From JANOYJ01 sp031373225 (GTDB lineage Bacteria > Pseudomonadota > Alphaproteobacteria > Rhizobiales > Rhizobiaceae): DNA of 14,217 nt. This document shows positions 9,701 to 14,217 of this stretch, one piece after another. The notes beneath the pieces are model-generated. The model ran no database searches, had not been told where the DNA came from, and was given only the letters and a program-made list of their open reading frames with translations. The stretch's first letter is position 1. Each line of letters starts with the position of its first letter. The stretch lies in assembly GCA_031373225.1 (NCBI GenBank), contig JANMMM010000101.1:1-14217 (forward strand). The letters are read 5' to 3'. A program made the translations under genes and the position numbers.

Positions 9701-9867
9701 CCGTCATTCCGGGGCCGCGCAGCGGAACCCGGAATCCAGAGATGGGATGTTGGCAGGTTGGCTGAAATGGGTGGTTTGGCTGGCTTGAACCCGGTCCGCA
9801 GAGGCGCGAAACTTCGATCTTCGCTGCTCTGGATTCCGGGTTCCGCTTCGCGTCCCCGGGAGGACGG
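9701..9867. repeat. Inverted pair of REP-like palindromes (subfamily B) between secA and ptsP
   Basis: The left arm 9701-9741 and right arm 9827-9867 are 41-bp inverted copies matching at 37 of 41 positions. The left arm folds perfectly: outer stem ATTCCGGG (9706-9713) with CCCGGAAT (9728-9735), inner stem CCGC (9715-9718) with GCGG (9722-9725), loop GCA. The right arm keeps the plan with mismatches. About 85 bp of unrelated sequence lies between. The arms are clearly the same family as those at 7013-7212, in the same left/right arrangement. Confidence 0.85.
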
Positions 9868-9948
9868 ATTTGGGTTGGCGACCACCAATGTAATTCCATT
9901 TGAGCAACCGATGCGTCCGTCAAACGTTTCTTTTTGAGCAAGACCGGC
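9868..9948. other. secA 3' flank
   Basis: These 81 nt lie between the REP-like element and the secA stop codon. There is a T-rich stretch (TTTCTTTTTG, 9928-9937), but no inverted repeat of useful length sits next to it in either direction. I see no gene or clear terminator here; the adjacent palindromes may serve to end or protect the secA transcript. Confidence 0.3.
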
Positions 9949-12663
9949 TCAGGCAAACACCCCGTGACAATGCTTAAATTTCTTCCCCGAGCCGCACGGA
10001 CAGGCCTCATTGCGCCCAATCTTGCCCCACGTCTCCTGGTCTTCAGGATTGCGGTCCTCAGGCGCGACAAAGTGCTTATCCAGTTCAAAGCCCTCGCCGA
10101 AATCGTTCATCCCCGTCGTGCCGTCAATATGCTCGCCGAACATCTGCGGCAGCGAAGGCACGGGCGCTTCGGCGGCTTGGCGCACGACTTCCACCCGCGA
10201 CAGCTGCGAGGTGACCGAGCTGCGCAGATTGGTCAGGAGCGCCTGGAACAGCTCGAAGGCCTCGGACTTATATTCATTCAGCGGATCGCGCTGCGCGTAG
10301 CCGCGGAATCCGACGACCGAGCGCAGATGATCCAGATTGACCAGATGCTCGCGCCACAGCGTGTCCACCGCCTGAAGCACCACGGACTTCTCGACATATT
10401 TGGCGATGTCCGGCCCGAAGCGCTCCATCTTCTCCGCCGCCGCCTTGTCGGCAATCTCAGTCAGCCGCTCGCGGATATTGTCCTCGGCGATGCCCTCTTC
10501 CTTGGCCCAGGCTTCGACCGGCAGGTCAAGGTTCAGCGCCTCGCGCACATCCTCAGTTAGCCCCTTGGCGTCCCACTGTTCGGCATAGGCGTTCTCAGGG
10601 ATGCGCTTGTTGACGATGGCGTCAATCGTCTCGTGCCGCATCTCGTCAACGATCTCGCTCAGATGCTCGCCGTCCATCAGCTCGAGTCGCTGCTCGAAAA
10701 TGACCATGCGCTGATCGATCATCACATCGTAATATTTGAGCAGGTTCTTGCGGATGTCGAAGTTCCGAGCCTCAACCTTTTTCTGCGCCTTTTCCAGCGC
10801 CTTGTTGATCCAGGGATGGACAATCGCCTCGTCCTCTTTCAGGCCAAGTTTCTGCAGCATCCCGTCCATGCGCTCGGAGCCGAAAATCCGCATCAGATCG
10901 TCCTGCAGCGAAAGAAAGAACTTCGACCGTCCCGGATCGCCTTGGCGGCCGGAGCGTCCGCGCAGCTGGTTATCAATGCGCCGGCTTTCATGCCGCTCGG
11001 TGGCCAGCACATACAGCCCGCCCGCCGCCAAGGCTTCCGCCTTCAGCTTCTCGACTTCGCCGCGCACCTTGGCTTCAATCGCCGCATGGTCCGCGCCCTC
11101 GCCCGCCGCCTCAATGTCGCGGCGGATGTGCATGTCCGCGTTGCCGCCGAGCTGAATATCGGTGCCGCGTCCCGCCATATTGGTGGCGATGGTGATCGCG
11201 CCCGGAATGCCCGCGTCCGCGATGATCTGCGCTTCCTGCTCATGGTAGCGCGCGTTCAAAACCTGAAAATCGGTGAAGCCTTCGGCGCGCAGCCGCTCGG
11301 CCAGCTGCTCGGACTTTTCGATGGATGTCGTGCCGACCAGCACCGGCTGGCGCTTGGCCTGCGACGCCTTGATCTCTGTGACAATGGCGCGCAGCTTCTC
11401 TTCGCCCGTGCGGTAAACCTCATCGTCCTCGTCAAGCCGCACCACTTCCACATTGGTCGGAATCTCAATGACGTCCAGACCGTAAATATTGCCGAACTCC
11501 TCGGCCTCCGTCGCCGCCGTGCCGGTCATCCCGGCGAGCTTGTCATACATGCGGAAATAGTTCTGGAATGTCACAGACGCCAGCGTCTGGTTCTCCGGTT
11601 GGACAGTGACCTGCTCTTTCGCCTCCAGCGCCTGATGGAGTCCCTCGGAGTATCGCCGCCCCGGCATCATGCGCCCGGTGAACTCGTCAATGATGACGAT
11701 CTCGTCGTTGCGGACAATGTAATCCTTGTCGCGCTGGAACATTTTATGCGCCTTCAGCGCATTGTTGATGTGATGCACGATGGCGACGTTTTCGACGTCG
11801 TAAAGATTGTCGCCCTTCAGCATATCGGCGGCGCGCAGCAGGTTCTCGACATTCTCGGTGCCGTCTTCGGTGAACGTCACGGTCCGCTGCTTCTCGTCCA
11901 GCTCAAAATCGCTGGCGGCAAGCTGCGGCACAAACCGGTCCACAGCCTTATACAAATCGGACCGGTCATCCAGCGGCCCGGAAATGATCAAAGGCGTGCG
12001 CGCCTCGTCCACGAGAATGGAATCCACCTCATCGACAATTGCAAAATTGTGCCCGCGCTGCGTCATCTGGGCGCGCTCGAATTTCATATTGTCGCGCAGA
12101 TAGTCAAAGCCGAGCTCATTGTTGGTCGCATAGGTGACATCGCAGGCATAGGCGGCGCGGCGCTCGTCATCATCCAGCCCGTGCACGATCACGCCGACGG
12201 TCAGGCCGAGGAACTTGTACAGTTTGCCCATCCAGTCCGAGTCGCGCTTGGCCAGATAATCGTTGACCGTGACGACATGCACGCCCTTGCCCGCAAGCGC
12301 GTTGAGATAAACCGGCAGCGTCGCCACCAGCGTCTTGCCCTCGCCCGTGCGCATTTCGGCGATGTCGCCCTCATGCAGGATCATGCCGCCGATCAGCTGC
12401 ACATCGAAAGGGCGCAAGCCCAGCGACCGCTTTGCGCCTTCGCGCACAACGGCAAAGGCCGGAACCAGAAGCGAATCAATATCTGCGCCTCCCGCGATTG
12501 CCGCGCGGAATTCATCGGTTTTGCCGCGCAGTTCCGCGTCGGTGAGCGACTGAATTTCAGATTCGAGACCGCCGATCTGTTGAACGCGCGGACGCAGCGA
12601 CTTGATGCGGCGGTCGTTTGACGACCCGAAAATCATGCGGGCGAGACCGCCAAGACTGACCAT
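9949..12663 (-). CDS. secA: SecA preprotein translocase ATPase
   Basis: SecA is the ATP-driven motor that pushes unfolded preproteins through SecYEG in the inner membrane. The ATG at 12663 (MVSLGGLARMIFGSSNDRR) gives 904 residues, the usual alphaproteobacterial length, with AAAGGA 5 nt upstream; the frame open upstream of it covers the leader and promoter. Motifs: Walker A MRTGEGKT (104-111), Walker B VDEVD (210-214), preprotein cross-linking domain (about 220-370), second nucleotide-binding fold with TNMAGRGTDI (494-503) and QLRGRSGRQGDPG (566-578), then the helical scaffold and wing domains. The C terminus is an intact SEC-C zinc motif, CPCGSG...HCH with Cys888, Cys890, Cys899 and a neighbouring His, which in other bacteria binds SecB and ribosomes. 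The gene diverges from the parvulin gene, which also acts in export. No defects were seen. Confidence 0.98.
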   Translation of the reverse strand: MVSLGGLARMIFGSSNDRRIKSLRPRVQQIGGLESEIQSLTDAELRGKTDEFRAAIAGGADIDSLLVPAFAVVREGAKRSLGLRPFDVQLIGGMILHEGDIAEMRTGEGKTLVATLPVYLNALAGKGVHVVTVNDYLAKRDSDWMGKLYKFLGLTVGVIVHGLDDDERRAAYACDVTYATNNELGFDYLRDNMKFERAQMTQRGHNFAIVDEVDSILVDEARTPLIISGPLDDRSDLYKAVDRFVPQLAASDFELDEKQRTVTFTEDGTENVENLLRAADMLKGDNLYDVENVAIVHHINNALKAHKMFQRDKDYIVRNDEIVIIDEFTGRMMPGRRYSEGLHQALEAKEQVTVQPENQTLASVTFQNYFRMYDKLAGMTGTAATEAEEFGNIYGLDVIEIPTNVEVVRLDEDDEVYRTGEEKLRAIVTEIKASQAKRQPVLVGTTSIEKSEQLAERLRAEGFTDFQVLNARYHEQEAQIIADAGIPGAITIATNMAGRGTDIQLGGNADMHIRRDIEAAGEGADHAAIEAKVRGEVEKLKAEALAAGGLYVLATERHESRRIDNQLRGRSGRQGDPGRSKFFLSLQDDLMRIFGSERMDGMLQKLGLKEDEAIVHPWINKALEKAQKKVEARNFDIRKNLLKYYDVMIDQRMVIFEQRLELMDGEHLSEIVDEMRHETIDAIVNKRIPENAYAEQWDAKGLTEDVREALNLDLPVEAWAKEEGIAEDNIRERLTEIADKAAAEKMERFGPDIAKYVEKSVVLQAVDTLWREHLVNLDHLRSVVGFRGYAQRDPLNEYKSEAFELFQALLTNLRSSVTSQLSRVEVVRQAAEAPVPSLPQMFGEHIDGTTGMNDFGEGFELDKHFVAPEDRNPEDQETWGKIGRNEACPCGSGKKFKHCHGVFA

Positions 12664-12688
12664 AATGGTCCTTTCAGAAGTGTTTCCG

Positions 12689-12702
12689 GCCAGTTTTCTG
12701 GC
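12689..12702 (-). other. Leader stem-loop 2 of secA
   Basis: On the minus strand GCCAG, an AAAA loop and CTGGC form a 5-bp stem ending 25 nt before the secA ATG. It is short, so it could be chance, but its place between the transcription start and the ribosome binding site makes it a possible regulatory hairpin. Confidence 0.3.
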
Positions 12703-12736
12703 GTTTTTGCGGCCCAAAGCGCGCGAAATTTGAGAA

Positions 12737-12764
12737 TGCGTCCTGAAGCCAAGTTCTGGACGCA
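12737..12764 (-). other. Leader stem-loop 1 of secA
   Basis: TGCGTCC (12737-12743) and GGACGCA (12758-12764) make a perfect 7-bp stem with a 14-nt loop. It begins about 5 nt after the predicted transcription start near 12769, so it would cap the 5' end of the secA mRNA. A 5'-end stem of this kind often protects the messenger; regulation of secA is also possible. This is inference from pairing only. Confidence 0.4.
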
Positions 12765-12775
12765 AAGCCGAGGGA

Positions 12776-12804
12776 CAGATAAGAGGGGCCTCCCATGATG
12801 TCAA
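12776..12804 (-). promoter_or_regulatory. Sigma-70-type promoter for secA
   Basis: On the minus strand TTGACA (12804-12799, perfect -35) is followed by a 17-nt spacer and TATCTG (12781-12776, -10 with a 3/6 match to TATAAT). Alphaproteobacterial housekeeping promoters often have a strong -35 and a loose -10. Transcription would start near 12769, giving a secA leader of about 105 nt. No better candidate lies between the two divergent genes on this strand. Confidence 0.65.
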
Positions 12805-12913
12805 CGCCGACGCGTCACAGCTTTTTGCATTGAAATGCCCGCATTTTTCAGCAATTGCGGCGTAAGCCCAACCTCAAACAGCGCGCAATGACAACGCCGC
12901 GCCGGAGATTTCC
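12805..12913. promoter_or_regulatory. Upstream region of the parvulin gene with a perfect dyad
   Basis: This half of the divergent spacer drives the plus-strand gene. It holds the 14-bp dyad AAATGCCCGCATTT at 12833-12846, preceded by a further GCAT at 12827-12830, which could be an operator. A possible plus-strand -35 TTGAAA (12830-12835) has a 17-nt spacer to AATTGC (12853-12858), a poor -10, so the promoter is uncertain. GGAG at 12904-12907 is the ribosome binding site, 6 nt before the ATG. Confidence 0.35.
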
Positions 12914-13801
12914 ATGATATCGACCCGCACATCCATCCGGCTCGCCGCCATTCTCGCTGTTGGCGCTGCATTGGCGTTCACGGCGCGCGGCTATGCCGAT
13001 GACACAAAATTGTTGGCCAAAATCGGCAGCGCGGAAATCACCGAGGCAGAAGCGAACATGGCGGCGGTGGACCTTGATCCGCAGTTTGCCAAGCTGCCGC
13101 CCGAGCAGCGCCGCCTCGCGGCAATATCCGCGCTGATCGACATCAAGGCGATGGCGCTCAAAGGCGCAGAGGGCAAACTTGACGCGACGGACTCGTTCAA
13201 GACCCGCATGTCGTTCCTGCATGACCGAGCTTTGCACAACGCCTATTTCGAAAGCGAAGTGATCAGCAAAATCACCGACGAGGAAGTGCGCGCCCGCTAC
13301 GACAAGGAGCTTGCCGCGACCCCGCCACAGAACGAAATCCGCGCACGCCACATTCTGGTGAAGACCATTGAGGAAGCCCAGGACGTCATCAAGCAGCTCG
13401 ACGGCGGCGCGTCGTTCGAGGAGCTTGCCAAGGCCAAGTCCACCGACGGCGCCGCACAAAATGGCGGCGATCTCGGCTATTTCTCCTCCGGCCAGATGGT
13501 GCCGGAGTTTGAGAAAGCAGCCTTGGCGCTCGACATCGGCGCTTACACAAAAGAGCCGGTGCAGACCCAGTTCGGCTTCCATGTTGTGAAGGTCGAGGAC
13601 AAGCGCGCCAAGGCGCAGCCGGAGTTTGACAAGGTCAAGGATCAGGTCCGCAACATCGTTTTGCAGGAAAATTATGTGAAAAGCGTCAAGGCGATCCGCG
13701 ACGAGCTGAAGGTCGAATATGTGGATGCGGAATTGAAGAAGGCCTTCGAGGAAGCCGAAGCCGCGCAGAAGGCCGCCCAAGAAGCCGCGCCGGCAAAGTG
13801 A
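12914..13801 (+). CDS. Exported parvulin-type peptidyl-prolyl cis-trans isomerase
   Basis: The 295-residue protein helps exported proteins fold by isomerising X-Pro bonds. It begins with a signal peptide: basic ISTRTSIR, a hydrophobic run LAAILAVGAALAFTA, and a likely cut after GYA (28/29); no lipobox Cys is present. Residues 30-130 form a SurA/PrsA-like helical N region (DPQFAKLPPEQRRLAAISALID). The rotamase domain is at 141-230, with EIRARHILV at its start, GGDLGYF at 184-190, MVPEFEKAAL at 195-204 and TQFGFHVVKV at 218-227, all typical of the PpiC/parvulin family. The C terminus (about 272-295) is an Ala/Glu/Lys-rich helix. The GGAG site 6 nt before the ATG supports the start. It diverges from secA and is followed by argJ 16 nt later, an order seen in many alphaproteobacteria. 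PrsA- or PpiD-like naming is open. Confidence 0.93.
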   Translation: MISTRTSIRLAAILAVGAALAFTARGYADDTKLLAKIGSAEITEAEANMAAVDLDPQFAKLPPEQRRLAAISALIDIKAMALKGAEGKLDATDSFKTRMSFLHDRALHNAYFESEVISKITDEEVRARYDKELAATPPQNEIRARHILVKTIEEAQDVIKQLDGGASFEELAKAKSTDGAAQNGGDLGYFSSGQMVPEFEKAALALDIGAYTKEPVQTQFGFHVVKVEDKRAKAQPEFDKVKDQVRNIVLQENYVKSVKAIRDELKVEYVDAELKKAFEEAEAAQKAAQEAAPAK

Positions 13802-13817
13802 TGTTTGGGTCCTGAAA

Positions 13818-14217
13818 ATGTCATCCAAAGTCTCGCCGCTCGCGCCGAAATCCTATCCAGACCTGCCGCCGGTTGACGGGATGCGGATTGAAACGGCGGC
13901 GGCCGGCATCAAATACACGAACCGCGCCGATGTGCTGATGATTGTCTTCGACAAGCCGGCTGCCGTTGCGGGCGTTTTCACCAAGTCAAAATGCCCGTCC
14001 GCTCCAGTCGATCATTGCCGCAAAAGCTTGACCGGGGGCAAGGCGCGGGCGGTCGTCGTCAATTCCGGCAACGCCAACGCCTTCACCGGCATGAAGGGCG
14101 TCGAGACAACCAAGGCAACGGCGAAAGCCGCCGCCGAGGCGGCTGGCTGCAAGCCGGACGAAGTCTTCCTCGCCTCCACTGGCGTCATCGGCGAGCCGCT
14201 CGACGCCGGCAAGTTCT
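13818..14217 (+). CDS. argJ: ArgJ, bifunctional glutamate N-acetyltransferase / amino-acid acetyltransferase (partial, 5' part)
   Basis: ArgJ transfers the acetyl group from N-acetylornithine to glutamate, making ornithine and recycling the acetyl carrier in arginine synthesis. The first 133 codons are present and the gene runs off the window. The sequence shows family hallmarks: KVSPLAPKSYPDLPPVDGMRI at the start, then GIKYTNRADVLMIVFD, AGVFTKSKCPSAPVDHCR, VVVNSGNANAFTG (about residues 75-87) and LASTGVIGEPL (about 116-126), whose Thr-Gly pair belongs to the oxyanion hole. The nucleophilic Thr where the precursor cuts itself lies beyond the window. The ATG at 13818 is 16 nt after the parvulin stop, with a weak ribosome binding site, so translation may be coupled to that gene. 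Whether it is bifunctional or needs acetylornithine cannot be told from this part. Confidence 0.95.
   Translation, partial: MSSKVSPLAPKSYPDLPPVDGMRIETAAAGIKYTNRADVLMIVFDKPAAVAGVFTKSKCPSAPVDHCRKSLTGGKARAVVVNSGNANAFTGMKGVETTKATAKAAAEAAGCKPDEVFLASTGVIGEPLDAGKF

Noticed and set aside
3903..9867. The three repeat elements as a CRISPR array or as insertion sequences
   Set aside because: The copies are kilobases apart with no regular spacers, and none contains a transposase gene; the paired hairpin layout fits REP-like elements better.
9643..10088. Several short frames across 9643-10088 on both strands
   Set aside because: They read through the inverted repeat at 9701-9867 and give peptides typical of repeat translation, without start signals.
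10633..12621. Plus-strand open frame of 662 codons opposite secA
   Set aside because: It lies wholly inside secA, whose protein is complete with all motifs. The antisense product is rich in Arg, His and Leu, as expected from the shadow of a GC3-rich gene, and matches no family.
12689..12711. GCCAG-TTTT-CTGGC followed by GTTTTTGC as a plus-strand terminator
   Set aside because: No plus-strand gene lies upstream, the stem is only 5 bp and the T run is short; it is listed instead as a possible secA leader hairpin.
12848..13828. Minus-strand open frame of 326 codons opposite the parvulin gene
   Set aside because: Shadow of the parvulin gene, which has a signal peptide, rotamase motifs and a ribosome binding site.

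Overview
The window is a GC-rich, ordinary chromosomal segment of an alphaproteobacterium, most likely from the order Rhizobiales/Hyphomicrobiales or a close relative. The reasons are the gene order ptsP-prfA-prmC-DUF4167-clpB, the DUF4167 protein (essentially an alphaproteobacterial family), a GAF-containing nitrogen-type PTS enzyme I, and secA divergent from a parvulin gene that is followed by argJ. Species cannot be told from the sequence. High GC at third codon positions gives long open antisense frames over clpB, prfA, ptsP and secA; these are shadows.

Layout. Positions 1-3731 (minus strand) hold clpB and three small downstream genes: a MmcQ/YjbR-family protein, a DUF4304-like protein and the start of a YciI-family protein. 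The gaps are 20, 44 and 33 nt, so they look like one transcription unit. A good sigma-32 (heat-shock) promoter lies upstream of clpB at 3823-3851. Positions 4063-6943 (minus strand) hold prfA (release factor 1), prmC (the methylase that modifies release factors; TTG start 3 nt after the prfA stop) and a DUF4167 gene. The prmC frame stays open about 119 codons beyond the normal end of the family and runs into the DUF4167 gene. Positions 7306-9576 (minus strand) hold ptsP, the first phosphotransferase of the nitrogen PTS. Positions 9949-12663 (minus strand) hold secA, with a sigma-70-type promoter and two possible stem-loops in its leader. On the plus strand, 12914-13801 encodes an exported parvulin-type peptidyl-prolyl isomerase, and argJ starts at 13818 and runs off the window.

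Working together: prfA and prmC are a substrate/enzyme pair in translation termination. SecA (export motor) and the parvulin (extracytoplasmic folding) are both part of protein export and share a divergent promoter region. ClpB is the heat-shock disaggregase.

Each of the three minus-strand gaps longer than 300 bp (clpB/DUF4167, prfA/ptsP, ptsP/secA) holds one inverted pair of REP-like palindromes. Two pairs belong to one sequence subfamily and one to another. One well-preserved arm from each of the two related pairs differs by a base change on each side of a stem that restores pairing. No CRISPR array, phage, transposase gene, rRNA or tRNA was seen, and I found no clear new multi-gene system. 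The best leads are the REP-like pairs, the prmC read-through tail and the heat-shock operon with small passenger genes.
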